DNA from: Alphaproteobacteria bacterium 65-37
GTDB taxonomy: Bacteria; Pseudomonadota; Alphaproteobacteria; Reyranellales; Reyranellaceae
Reading direction: 5' to 3'
DNA: 64,000 nt
NCBI GenBank assembly: GCA_001897995.1
Contig: MKRV01000260.1
Location: 1-64,000 of the forward strand
Positions 40,402 through 49,911 of the stretch are shown here, in pieces. How positions within the stretch are numbered: the stretch's first letter is position 1; each line of letters starts with the position of its first letter. The position numbers were made by a program, and so were the translations under genes. Below the pieces are notes generated by a model. It saw nothing but the letters and a program-made list of their open reading frames with translations, was not told the origin of the DNA and searched no databases.

Positions 40402-41142
40402 ATGCTCGCTCAGGTGACGCACGCGACGATCTGCAGAGGATGCTGGGAGCAGATGCATGTGCCGATCGCCTTGCGCGGTCCGCTGGCGGTGCCGTTCCGC
40501 CTGTTCGGCATCAAGCCCAGCCGCATGAACCCCAACATCTGCACGCTTTGCGAGACGCTGTTCGAAGTCGTCATGAAACGCAAAGCCATCGAGATCGAGG
40601 CGACGATCCTGTTTGCCGATATCCGGAACTACACGACGGTCGCCCAGGCCGTCGATGCCGCGGAACTGTCGCGTCTCCTCAACTTCTTCTACGACGAGTG
40701 CGCCACGGCGGTGTGGGCGCATGACGGGCTCTTGAACAAGGCGATCGGCGATTCGATCCTCGCCATCTTCAATTTTCCACTGAAGCACGCGTCACACACC
40801 CAGCGGGCCCTGGCGGCAGCGCAGGACATTCGTGAGCGCTGCAACGACCACTGCAAGCGCGAGCTGGCCAAGCACGGCCTGGACGCCGCCGAGCTGGGCG
40901 TCGGCGTCGGCATCGACTGCGGCACGCTGACCTTCGGAGAGTTCGGAACCACCCACACCGAACTCACGGCGATCGGCCAGGTCGTCAATCGCGCGGCGCG
41001 CCTGCAATCTGTTGCCGCGCCCGGCGAGATATTGATCAGCGAGGCCGCGAGCCAGGCGCTCGGAAATGCGGCCGTGCCCCTGGTGCGCCGGGAGGTCCTG
41101 CTCAAGGGCTATGTAGGGCCGCAGATCGCCCACGTCTGTTAA
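40402..41142 (+). CDS. Adenylate/guanylate cyclase (class III) domain protein with N-terminal paired CxxC
   Basis: ATILFADIRNYTTVAQ, LNKAIGDSILAIFNFP, TAIGQVVNRAARLQ; N-term CRGC...CTLC. Confidence 0.9.
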   Translation: MLAQVTHATICRGCWEQMHVPIALRGPLAVPFRLFGIKPSRMNPNICTLCETLFEVVMKRKAIEIEATILFADIRNYTTVAQAVDAAELSRLLNFFYDECATAVWAHDGLLNKAIGDSILAIFNFPLKHASHTQRALAAAQDIRERCNDHCKRELAKHGLDAAELGVGVGIDCGTLTFGEFGTTHTELTAIGQVVNRAARLQSVAAPGEILISEAASQALGNAAVPLVRREVLLKGYVGPQIAHVC

Positions 41143-41163
41143 CCCTCAGGTCTGCTGACCTCG

Positions 41164-42033
41164 TCACGGCCGTGCCGGCGGGCGATGCTCGCGGAACGCC
41201 GCCGCCAGCGCCCGCAGCGCCTCACGCGAGCGCTTGTCGGTGAGTGAGGAATGCAGCACCACTTCGGACGGCGGTAGCGACGGCAGGCCGTAGCGTTCGC
41301 CGATATCCACGGTGCCGGGCGGGGCCACGCGATAGGAGAGCGCCGCCACCGCGAGCCCGGCCGACACTGCCGCCAGAACCGCCGACGAGCCGCCCCCCAG
41401 GAACACTTCGGTCCATTGCACGCCCGCTTCGTCGAGTGCACGGGTGGCGACGTCGCGCACCCGGCAGGCCGGCGCCAGGGCCGCCAGCCGCAGTGGCTCG
41501 CCGCAGCGATGTTCGAAGCCCGGCGTAGCGAACCAGCCGAAGCGCTCGTTCGCCAGCTTTTCGCCGTCGCGGCGATCGTCCTCGCGCTGCACGATGGCGG
41601 CATCGAGCTCGCCGCGGTCGAACAGATCGAGGAGGTTCCGCGAGTTGTCGAGCTGCACCTCGATGGTGAGCGCAGGGTCGTGCGCATGCAGGCGCGCCAG
41701 CAGGGTCGGCACTTCCGGCCCTGCGACATGGGCCGCGATCCCCAAAGCGAAATGCCGCGGTGGCGTCTGCAGGCCGGCCAGCGCGCGCTCGTGGGCGGCG
41801 ATGAACTCGCGCGCGCCGTCGAGGAACGCCGCGCCCTGCGCCGACAGTCGCACCGAGCGCGGCGTCCGCTCGATCAGACGGTGGCCCAGCCGATCCTCCA
41901 GCCGCCTCAGCTTCACGCTGACGGCGCCTTGCGTCGTGCCCAGAGCTTCCGCCGCGCGCGTGAAGCTCTGATAGTCGGCCACCATCACGAAGGCCCTGAC
42001 CGCCTCCACATCGAGCGTGGGCGTGCTCCCCAT
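41164..42033 (-). CDS. LysR family transcriptional regulator
   Basis: LDVEAVRAFVMVADYQSFTRAAEALGTTQGAVSVKLRRLEDRLGHRLIERTPRSVRLSAQG. Confidence 0.93.
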   Translation of the reverse strand: MGSTPTLDVEAVRAFVMVADYQSFTRAAEALGTTQGAVSVKLRRLEDRLGHRLIERTPRSVRLSAQGAAFLDGAREFIAAHERALAGLQTPPRHFALGIAAHVAGPEVPTLLARLHAHDPALTIEVQLDNSRNLLDLFDRGELDAAIVQREDDRRDGEKLANERFGWFATPGFEHRCGEPLRLAALAPACRVRDVATRALDEAGVQWTEVFLGGGSSAVLAAVSAGLAVAALSYRVAPPGTVDIGERYGLPSLPPSEVVLHSSLTDKRSREALRALAAAFREHRPPARP

Positions 42034-42198
42034 CCGAATTCCCCTCATCCCGATTCGTTGTCGCTGAAATCCATATGGATGCCGTTTCGTTGTCGGCAAG
42101 CCTTTCCCATGTAACCGCGGCTTCCGAGGCGCAGCGAAGGGTGAGCAGGTTTCCCCGACCTCACCGACGCAACGATCGTCGAAGCAGCCCGCGTTGCG

Positions 42199-43815
42199 TT
42201 GAGGACATTGGCCATGACGATTTCGGCGACAGCCCGCGATACGACCTCCAGGAACGCCATCGCGCTCGCCGCGGTCTGTCTTTCCTCCATGATGTTCGGG
42301 CTGGAGATCTCCAGCGTGCCGGCGATCCTGCCCACGCTCGAGAAGGTGCTGCACGCCGACTTCCAGCAGTTGCAGTGGATCATGAACGCCTACACCATCG
42401 CCGTGACCACGGTGCTGATGGCGACGGGCACTCTGGCGGACCGCTACGGCCGCAAGCGGATCTATGTCGCGAGCATCCTGGTCTTCGGCTTCGCCTCGCT
42501 GCTTTGCGGCCTGGCAGAGGATGCCCTGCTGCTGATCCTGAGCCGCACTCTGCAGGGCCTGAGCGGTGGCGCGATGCTGATCTGCCAGGTCGCCGTGCTC
42601 TCGCACCAGTTCCGCGACGGCCCACAGCGGGCGCGCGCCTTCAGCCTCTGGGGCATCATCTTCGGCATCGGCCTGGGCTTCGGCCCGATCATCGGGGCCG
42701 CGATCGCCGCCACCCTGGGCTGGCCCTGGGTTTTCCTGGTTCATGCCGTGCTCTCGGTCGTGACGGCGGCGCTCGCGGCCGCCGGCGTGCGGGAATCGCG
42801 CGACCCCGAGGCGCAGAGCCTCGACCTTGCCGGCATCGTCACCCTGTCGCTCGCGGTGTTCTGCCTCGCCTACTACATCACCCAGGGCCCCGACCTTGGC
42901 TTCGGCAGCCCCGCCGGCCTTGCCATTCTCGGTGTGGCCATCCTGAGCTTCGCGGCCTTCCTGCTGGCCGAGAAATTCAGCCGCCGTCCGATGTTCGACT
43001 TCTCGGTACTGCGCATCCGCGCCTTCTCCGGCGCGCTGCTGGGCTCGATGGGCATGAACTTCAGTTTCTGGTCCTTCATGATCTACCTGCCGATCTATTT
43101 CAGCAGTGCACTGGGCTACGACGACATCCAGGCGGGCCTGGCGCTGCTCGCCTACACGCTGCCGACCCTGGTCGTGCCGCCGTTCGGCGAGAAGCTGCTG
43201 CTGCGCCGCGGCGCGCGCGTTGCCATTCCGGCCGGGCTGTTCACCATCGGCCTTGGGTTCTTCACGATGTGGATCGGCAGCAATCTCGTCACGCATCCCT
43301 CGTGGCTTACCCTGCTGCCGGGCTGCCTGCTGGCGGGAATCGGACTCGGATTGACCAACACGACCGTGACCAACACTACGACTGCCGCCGTATCGAGCAC
43401 ACGCGCCGGCATGGCCTCCGGTATCGACATGAGTGCACGGATGATCTCACTCGCACTCAACATCGCGATCATGGGCTTCATCCTGATCGAAGGCATCGCC
43501 GCCGCCCTGCGTGCCGCTCTGCCCGCCACCGTCGATCCGGCGCGCCTGCAGGTGATGGCACAGAAAATCGCGGGCGGCAGCGTCGATGCCATGTCCTTCG
43601 CGGAGCTAGGTCTGCTCGCGGCGCCGGGCGCCGCCGTGCATGGCGCACTGATCCAGGGCTTCGGCTTCGTGATGCTCTACGGCGGCATCGCGGTATCCCT
43701 GCTGGCGCTCGCGAGCTTCCTGGTCTTCGGTCCGGCACGTGCCTCGCGGCGCGTGGCGGGCGAAGGCGTTCATCCGGCCGACAGAGCCTCCGCGACGATG
43801 GCCGACGACTTCTGA
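42199..43815 (+). CDS. MFS transporter (DHA2-like)
   Basis: ILPTLEKVLHADFQQLQWIMNAYTIAVTTVLMATGTLADRYGRKRIY; many TMs; divergent from LysR. Confidence 0.9.
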   Translation: MRTLAMTISATARDTTSRNAIALAAVCLSSMMFGLEISSVPAILPTLEKVLHADFQQLQWIMNAYTIAVTTVLMATGTLADRYGRKRIYVASILVFGFASLLCGLAEDALLLILSRTLQGLSGGAMLICQVAVLSHQFRDGPQRARAFSLWGIIFGIGLGFGPIIGAAIAATLGWPWVFLVHAVLSVVTAALAAAGVRESRDPEAQSLDLAGIVTLSLAVFCLAYYITQGPDLGFGSPAGLAILGVAILSFAAFLLAEKFSRRPMFDFSVLRIRAFSGALLGSMGMNFSFWSFMIYLPIYFSSALGYDDIQAGLALLAYTLPTLVVPPFGEKLLLRRGARVAIPAGLFTIGLGFFTMWIGSNLVTHPSWLTLLPGCLLAGIGLGLTNTTVTNTTTAAVSSTRAGMASGIDMSARMISLALNIAIMGFILIEGIAAALRAALPATVDPARLQVMAQKIAGGSVDAMSFAELGLLAAPGAAVHGALIQGFGFVMLYGGIAVSLLALASFLVFGPARASRRVAGEGVHPADRASATMADDF

Positions 43816-43857
43816 AAGATGACGTCCTGTTGGACCTCGTTGAAGGCAAATGGAGGG

Positions 43858-44184
43858 TCAGTCACTCCTCGCACGAGCTCTTCGCACGCGCGTCTTCCCC
43901 ATGGCCGTAACCTTGTAGATCTTTCCCTTGGCGTCATAGGTCGTCCAGGCACCGACCTGCTCACCGTCCTTGAAATGACCGGAACGCAACTTCGTGCCGT
44001 CCTTGCGGAACCATTCCCAGTAGCCGGTCGGGACATCGTCGATGGTCTGGCCCTTGGCCCAGAGGCTGCCATCCCTATGCAGCTTCTCGAAGGGCATGAT
44101 CTTCTGCGCCAATCGAAACTCCTCGGCGTAGGTGTGCACGCAGGCCCGCCGCTTCGCGTTCTTCTGCGGCAGACAATCTATCAT
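43858..44184 (-). CDS. Hypothetical protein with MORN/YwqK-like repeats
   Basis: GYWEWFRKDGTKLRSGHFKDGEQVGAWTTYDAKGKIYKVT. Confidence 0.65.
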   Translation of the reverse strand: MIDCLPQKNAKRRACVHTYAEEFRLAQKIMPFEKLHRDGSLWAKGQTIDDVPTGYWEWFRKDGTKLRSGHFKDGEQVGAWTTYDAKGKIYKVTAMGKTRVRRARARSD

Positions 44185-44229
44185 GTCCTGTTGGCCGGAC
44201 CATGCGGCCGGCAACGTCGCTTCGGCCGG

Positions 44230-45048
44230 TCAGACCAGCACGCGCTGATCGCGATAGGTCTTGCCGCCACGCGACCTCGTCACCGACCCGCCGCGCGGTT
44301 CGAGGATCGGCAGCGCCGCCAGGGCGTTCACGACGTGATGCATGGTCGGCAGATCGCCCCAGGCCGCGCGATGGAAGCGCACGCTGCCGACACCCACCTG
44401 ATGGCACTCGATCGTGTTGTGCGGATCGCCAGCCGGAGTCAGCGTCACCTGCTGCAGTTCGGCCTCGCCCCAGGTGCCGGTGCGCGGCAGGTATTTCAGC
44501 ATCAAGGTGCCGTCGGAGGGCGCTTTGGCGGGCGATGGCGTGTCACCGAGATCGGAAACCTCCAGCTCGAGGAAGCGAAAGCCCATCCAGCCGGCCAGGC
44601 AGCTTTGCCTGCCGTTCCACGCGCGCAGCGGCGGCACCTCGGCATAGAGCTTGGGATGGCCGATCTCGTCGCGGCCGGTGATGATGGGATCGGCCAGGTT
44701 CTCCCACACGACCGCAAGGAAGCGGCCGGTGGCACGGTCCTTTGTACCGGTGAAGGTCGCGGGCCAGCCGACATGGACCATCGTGTAGCCCCGTCCCGCC
44801 AGCCAATCGATCCCGGTCATATAATGGAACTCGACCGTTACCACCGCCTCGCCCGCGAGCGCGAAGCCTTGCGGCAGGTGCTGCTCGAGCAGTGCCGCCT
44901 CGGTGAGGAAGCTCGCCGCGACGGAGAGACGATGCGGGCTCCGCATCGGGTCGGTCGCAATGCCGTCCGGCATCTGCCGCGGCCCCGGGGCCGGGCCGAA
45001 ATGGGTCGGCATGCGATAGATGCGGCCGGCCTCGAAGCGGTACGTCAT
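44230..45048 (-). CDS. Acetoacetate decarboxylase family protein
   Basis: RMPTHFGPAPGPRQ...FLAVVWENLADPIITGRDEIGHPKLYAEVP ADC-family active-site region. Confidence 0.85.
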   Translation of the reverse strand: MTYRFEAGRIYRMPTHFGPAPGPRQMPDGIATDPMRSPHRLSVAASFLTEAALLEQHLPQGFALAGEAVVTVEFHYMTGIDWLAGRGYTMVHVGWPATFTGTKDRATGRFLAVVWENLADPIITGRDEIGHPKLYAEVPPLRAWNGRQSCLAGWMGFRFLELEVSDLGDTPSPAKAPSDGTLMLKYLPRTGTWGEAELQQVTLTPAGDPHNTIECHQVGVGSVRFHRAAWGDLPTMHHVVNALAALPILEPRGGSVTRSRGGKTYRDQRVLV

Positions 45049-45217
45049 CGGCTAGGCTTTCCCATGATCAAGCAACTTCTCTCGGACATCCGAACGGCCG
45101 AAAGGTAGCGATCCTCCGATCGCTTGAAACCGTCCGCCGCGATATTTCAGAGATAGCAGCCGCGAATGATCGTGCCGCTTGCAGGTTCGATAGGACGCTT
45201 TTGGCTGGTTGGGACGG

Positions 45218-47629
45218 TCAGCCCGACCTGGAGAGAACGAGCGTGCATTGGCTCTCGTTCGGCCCCTGCGCGTTCTTGAAGTCCGCGCGCGAGACCGTCG
45301 ATGTCGTGACTGTGTTGCCCGAGATCGTCGCCGAGAACGCTCCGGTCAGTTTCTTTTCCTGATTCCTCGGCTGCCAAACGACCGTCCCCGACAGCTGGTT
45401 GCCTGACAGGCTGATCGTCACCACCGTGCCTGTACCGGCGGCGCCCGAGAAGCTCTGCGAGGCGCTACCGTTCACGAGCGCCAGCGTGATCGGAATTCCG
45501 GACGACGCCCAGAGATCGCATTTGAAGTTGCCGGTCCACCGCACCTCGCCGGACGGCCCAGCGGCCGGCACCGCCGGAGCCGCAGCTGCCGGCGCGGCAG
45601 GTCCTGCTGCAGGCGGCTTGGCCTTGGCCCCGTCCTCGGCCGCTTTCTTGTCGTCCTCGACTTTCTTCTTCTGCTCGGCATCGTGCTTCTGCACCGCCGG
45701 CGCCGCCTCGCGCATCAAGGCGTCGTAATGTGTGCCGTCGAGGAAGCCGGTCGGGGGCCGGTTCCGCGCCTTCTGCCAGGCGGCGATCATCTCGCGGCTG
45801 CGCGGCCCCAGGGCGCCGTCGCTGCCGCGCGTGTCGAACCCGAGCGACGTCAGGGCGACCTGCACCCGCTGACGGTCCGCGGCGCCCAGCCGCAAACCCG
45901 CTTCCGTCGCTTCAGCGGCCTTCCGTGCCGTGGCATCGGCATCGGCCTTCGTCTTGGCCTCCGCTTCGGCAATCTGCCGGGCATTGGCGTCGGCCTTCTC
46001 CTTCGCTTCTGCTACGGCCTTCTTGGCGGCTTCTTCTTCCGTCTTGCGGCGTTCCGCCTGCGCTTTGGCGAGCGCTTCGTCGGCCAGCCGCTTGCTCTCG
46101 GCTTCCGCGGCGGCCTTGCGGCGCGCGTCGTCTTCGACCTGACGAAGGGCGGCCATCTCCGCTTCGGCCTTGCGTTGCGCCGCTTCGGCCTCGGCCCGCC
46201 GCGCCTCGTTCTGCGCTTCCTGCCGGCGTGCTTCGATCTCGGCCTTGAGCTTCGCGAGCTCTTCCTCGGCCGATTTGCGCGCGGCTTCGGCCTTCTCCAG
46301 CTCGGCATCGGCCGCCAGCTTGGCCGCGGCGTCGGCCTCGGCCTTGCGCTGCGCTTCCGCTTCGAGGCGGCGCTTCTCTGCCGCCGCAGCATCCGCGGCC
46401 CGCCGCTCCGCCAGGGCGCGCTCTAGATCTTCGACTTTCAAATCCTGCAGCGCGACCGTCTGGGGCGCCGCGGTCGGCGCGGGCGTTGAGGGCGCGAGGG
46501 CAAGATAGCCGCCACCCCCGGCCGCCAGGAGCGCCGCCCCGGCGAGGGCGGCATAGAGCGGCGCGCGGCGCTTCGGTGCAGAGGGCGGCGAGGAAGGTGC
46601 GGTTCCCTGCGATTGCGGGGCCGCCGACGCCGGAACCATCGTCGGCGCGCGCGAGAGCCTTGTTACGTCGGCGTCGATCGTGCGTGGCGCCACGCGCTGT
46701 GTGGCATCTTCGGCCGATGATGCCGCCGACATGGTGAGGAGCGACCGCCAGCCGGCGATCGACTGCGGCCGATCGGAGGCGCGCACGGCAAGCCCGGCAT
46801 CGATGCCTGCGATCAATCCCGGCGAAAAGCCTGCAGGTGCGAGGCGCGCCAGGGGCTTGTACTCGTCCTCCAGCAGGCGATCGAAGGCGTTGGGCGGCGC
46901 CTCGCCGGTGATCGCATGGTAGAGCGTGGCGGCGAGCCCATAGATATCGGTCCAGGGCCCTTGCTTGGCCGAGGTCATCTGCTCGGTGGCGGCGTAGCCC
47001 GGTGTGAAGACCGCCGTCATCGCCATCGTCCGCCCGGTCATCGCCGCGCGCGACGCCCCGAAGTCGATCAGGGTCGGCGTGCCCCTGGCGTCGAGCAGGA
47101 TGTTGGCCGGCTTGATGTCGCGATGGAGGAAGCCCGCATCGTGCACCTGCTCCAACCCGTCGAGCAGTGTTCGCAGGATGCGCTCGACCGCCGGGCCGTC
47201 GAGAGGCGGGCCCGACTTGATGCGGCCTTCCAGCGTGTCGCCATGCAGCATCTCCATGACGATGTAGGCAGTGCCGTTGGTCTCGAGGAAGTCGAAGACC
47301 CGCACGATGCCCGGCGCATGATGCAGGCTTGCCAGGGTCCGCCCCTCGGCGACGAAGCGGTCCCGTCCCCAGCCAAAATCGTCGGCAACCTTGGTGGAGC
47401 GCGGCAACACCGTCATGCCGGCACTGCGATACGCCAGCAGGGTCGGCAGATATTCCTTGATCGCCACTTCGCGGTCGAGCTGGCTGTCGCGGGCGCGATA
47501 GGTGATGCCGAAGCCGCCCTGGCCGAGCACGGCCAGCACCTCGTGCCGGCCGATCCTGGTGCCTGGCTTCAACGCGATGATGTCGGCGTCCGACGCGGCC
47601 CCAGCTTCACCGGGCCTCAGTTCCGCCAT
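45218..47629 (-). CDS. Serine/threonine protein kinase with TM, long coiled coil and C-terminal peptidoglycan-binding-like domain
   Basis: IGRHEVLAVLGQGGFGITYRARDSQLDREVAIKEYLP; FLHRDIKPANILLDARGTPTLIDFGASR; TM AALAGAALLAAGGGGYLAL; Ala/Glu/Lys-rich helix; VALTSLGFDTRGSDGALGPRSREMIAAWQKARN. Confidence 0.92.
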   Translation of the reverse strand: MAELRPGEAGAASDADIIALKPGTRIGRHEVLAVLGQGGFGITYRARDSQLDREVAIKEYLPTLLAYRSAGMTVLPRSTKVADDFGWGRDRFVAEGRTLASLHHAPGIVRVFDFLETNGTAYIVMEMLHGDTLEGRIKSGPPLDGPAVERILRTLLDGLEQVHDAGFLHRDIKPANILLDARGTPTLIDFGASRAAMTGRTMAMTAVFTPGYAATEQMTSAKQGPWTDIYGLAATLYHAITGEAPPNAFDRLLEDEYKPLARLAPAGFSPGLIAGIDAGLAVRASDRPQSIAGWRSLLTMSAASSAEDATQRVAPRTIDADVTRLSRAPTMVPASAAPQSQGTAPSSPPSAPKRRAPLYAALAGAALLAAGGGGYLALAPSTPAPTAAPQTVALQDLKVEDLERALAERRAADAAAAEKRRLEAEAQRKAEADAAAKLAADAELEKAEAARKSAEEELAKLKAEIEARRQEAQNEARRAEAEAAQRKAEAEMAALRQVEDDARRKAAAEAESKRLADEALAKAQAERRKTEEEAAKKAVAEAKEKADANARQIAEAEAKTKADADATARKAAEATEAGLRLGAADRQRVQVALTSLGFDTRGSDGALGPRSREMIAAWQKARNRPPTGFLDGTHYDALMREAAPAVQKHDAEQKKKVEDDKKAAEDGAKAKPPAAGPAAPAAAAPAVPAAGPSGEVRWTGNFKCDLWASSGIPITLALVNGSASQSFSGAAGTGTVVTISLSGNQLSGTVVWQPRNQEKKLTGAFSATISGNTVTTSTVSRADFKNAQGPNESQCTLVLSRSG

Positions 47630-47737
47630 GACGTCTGGCTACCTCCCACACAGCCGTCACGTCCGTGCCGGCTGCCACCCGGTTCTGCGAATACTCTGAA
47701 CCTCCGATGAGGTCCAGTGCTGCGCGCACGGCTGCCG

Positions 47738-48484
47738 TCACCTGCTCTCCGGGACGAGGCGATAGACCGACACGTGCGCGCGAGACTCGGCAGTGAACGC
47801 GGTTCCGCTCCAATCCGCGTGCCGGCTCTCCAGCTCGAAGCCGGCAAGCTCGGCCATGAGATCGAGCTCCGCCGGCCAGACGTAACGATGCGGCGAGCGA
47901 AACACCTGCGCCTGTCGACCGTCACCGAACCGGAAGTGGTGCGACGTCACGTGCTGGTGCAGCACATCGTAGGTGTCGAGACCGATGTAGCCGGGCTCGG
48001 ACTGCCAGACGACAGCCGGCTGGCCGGGCGGCAGCTTGCGCAGCTCAGGCACCCACAACTCGATCACGAAGCGCCCGCCGCGCGAGAGATGGCGTGCGGC
48101 ATTGCGGAAGCACGCGACCTGCTCGGCCTGCGTGAGCAGGTTCGACAGGCCGTTGAAGACCAGGAAGACGAGCGCGTATCGGTCCGGCGCTCGCGCCGTC
48201 GCCATGTCGCCGAGAACGACGGGGATCGTCCCCTCATCCACCTTCTGTCGCAGCCTGGCGATCATCGCAGCAGAGAGCTCGATGCCGGTGACCTCGATGC
48301 CGCGTTCCCGCAGCGGTATCGCGACACGGCCCGTGCCGATCGCGAATTCGAGAACGCGCCCTCCTTGTGCGAGGTCGGCAAGGCGGTCGACCGCCGGCTG
48401 CAGCACCTCGGGCGAGAACATGCCCATACCCGGCGTGTCGTAGCTCTCGGCGGCCTCGCCGTTCCAAATGTCTTCCTGACGCAT
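47738..48484 (-). CDS. Class I SAM-dependent methyltransferase
   Basis: GGRVLEFAIGTGRVAIPLRERGIEVTGIELSAAMIARLRQK. Confidence 0.92.
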   Translation of the reverse strand: MRQEDIWNGEAAESYDTPGMGMFSPEVLQPAVDRLADLAQGGRVLEFAIGTGRVAIPLRERGIEVTGIELSAAMIARLRQKVDEGTIPVVLGDMATARAPDRYALVFLVFNGLSNLLTQAEQVACFRNAARHLSRGGRFVIELWVPELRKLPPGQPAVVWQSEPGYIGLDTYDVLHQHVTSHHFRFGDGRQAQVFRSPHRYVWPAELDLMAELAGFELESRHADWSGTAFTAESRAHVSVYRLVPESR

Positions 48485-48540
48485 GGCGCGCACCATGCGA
48501 TGGGCCGGCGGTGACGTCTAGCAGACGGTCGTGACGCCAT

Positions 48541-49422
48541 TCAGCGGGCCTCGTCCTGCCACGACGAAACGCTGCGTTCCAGAAACGCCATCACGCACGC
48601 CGTCTGGTCGGGCAGGAAATGATAGCCCTCTTCGAGGAAGCAGATCTCGGCCTGCGGGGCAGCGCGTTGCAGCCTCTCCTGCGTCTCCCGCGACTCCAGC
48701 AGAACATCCCGCCCGCCGACGATCGCCAGGATCGGCATACGGAGCCGGCCCAGCTCGGCATCCGTCAGGCGCGGGATACGGACCACCCGCGGCTTGATGG
48801 CTCGCCCCACGCCTTCCATGAGATCTGCGAGCGGCTGCACCGCTTCGGGGAGCGTTTTCGGTGCCGGGCCGAACACCATCTCCCGCATCCTGCGCCGGCC
48901 CCAGGAACCCAAAAGGAGAAGTGGTGCTGTCTTCAAGAGGAAGTTCTTCTGTCGGCCAATGCCGGCGGGAGAGATCAAGGCCAGCGCGCCGACTGCCGCC
49001 GGTCTCCTGCTGGCATAGTCGAGTGCCAGCCATCCGCCCAGCGACGTGCCGGCGAGAGCGGCCCGGGACAGTTCCAGTCCTGCAAAGACGTCGTCGAGCC
49101 ACAAGGCATGGGAGTCGCCGGCCAGCGGAAGCCTGGCCGGCGCGCTGAAGCCCGCTTCGCCGATCATGTCGACCGCGAACAGCCTGAACTTGGTCGACCA
49201 CAGCGCGATATCGAGCATCCAGGCCGCCGAGTTGGCCTGAGCGCCATGAAGCAGCACGACAGGTGGCGCCTCTTCCGGTCCGCATGCCACGACGAATGTC
49301 GGACCCTGGCGCGTCGGCAGGCGCCGTTCGGCCTTCGCCACCGGCCATTGATCGAGAACTCGCCGGTACTGCTTCGCGACAGCCGCAGCCGCCTCGGCAC
49401 TTCGATAGACGCCGTCGGTCAC
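48541..49422 (-). CDS. Alpha/beta hydrolase
   Basis: PPVVLLHGAQANSAAWM, AALAGTSLGGWLALDYA nucleophile elbow, GRDVLLE, GYHFLPDQ; GTG start overlaps the stop of the HTH gene (GTGA). Confidence 0.9.
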   Translation of the reverse strand: MTDGVYRSAEAAAAVAKQYRRVLDQWPVAKAERRLPTRQGPTFVVACGPEEAPPVVLLHGAQANSAAWMLDIALWSTKFRLFAVDMIGEAGFSAPARLPLAGDSHALWLDDVFAGLELSRAALAGTSLGGWLALDYASRRPAAVGALALISPAGIGRQKNFLLKTAPLLLLGSWGRRRMREMVFGPAPKTLPEAVQPLADLMEGVGRAIKPRVVRIPRLTDAELGRLRMPILAIVGGRDVLLESRETQERLQRAAPQAEICFLEEGYHFLPDQTACVMAFLERSVSSWQDEAR

Positions 49423-49841
49423 GTCAGCGCCCGCCTCTGCAGCTGCAGCATCTCCAGCAGCCTGGCGACGTCGGACGGGTCGCCGATCAACACCACTTTC
49501 AGGTCCCTGGCGTGCGGGTCGAACGCCGTATTGAGATGCAAGGGCGGTGTCTCGGCGTTGCCGGTCAACGCAACGGACTGGAGGAACGTCGCCATGCGCT
49601 GTGCGCCGTCCACGGAAATGTCGGGAATGTCGACGACGCACGTCGCCCGCACCGCTGCCGACGGGGCAGCCTTGCCGCCTGCGACGCCGGCGAAGGCATC
49701 GAGCGCGGCGCCGGCGATGCGATAGGACTTGCCGATCCGGGTGGCCGGGAGCCGTTCCTCGCGGATGTAACGGAGGACGGTCTTGGGGTGCAGGTTCAGC
49801 TGCTCGGCGGCCTGTTCGACCGTGACAAGCCTGTCTGACAT
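49419..49841 (-). CDS. Helix-turn-helix (excisionase/MerR-like) DNA-binding protein
   Basis: MSDRLVTVEQAAEQLNLHPKTVLRYIREERLPATRIGKSYRIAGAALDAF plus uncharacterised C-terminal domain. Confidence 0.88.
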   Translation of the reverse strand: MSDRLVTVEQAAEQLNLHPKTVLRYIREERLPATRIGKSYRIAGAALDAFAGVAGGKAAPSAAVRATCVVDIPDISVDGAQRMATFLQSVALTGNAETPPLHLNTAFDPHARDLKVVLIGDPSDVARLLEMLQLQRRALT

Positions 49842-49852
49842 TCCATATTACT

Positions 49853-49895
49853 CCTTATAATTCCCATTATTATGGTATATTTAGGAATAATAAGG
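49853..49895. promoter_or_regulatory. Imperfect dyad in the AT-rich divergent promoter region
   Basis: CCTTATAATTCC ... GGAATAATAAGG (12-bp arms, one mismatch, 19-nt spacer). Confidence 0.55.
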
Positions 49896-49911
49896 ATCAA
49901 CAGGAGAAATC

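Noticed and set aside
40402-41142. Asp to Gln change in the cyclase TAIGQVVNRAAR motif as a specificity switch
   Set aside because: By comparison with mammalian cyclase numbering, the substrate-specifying residue is the Thr seven positions before the Asn, not this position; Asn and Arg are present, so no specificity claim is made
45107-45124. AGCGATC-ctcc-GATCGCT hairpin between the ADC and kinase genes
   Set aside because: Short stem without T-tract; too weak to call a terminator
45683-46426. Leu/Arg-rich + strand ORF
   Set aside because: Mirror of the coiled-coil coding repeats of the kinase; low complexity
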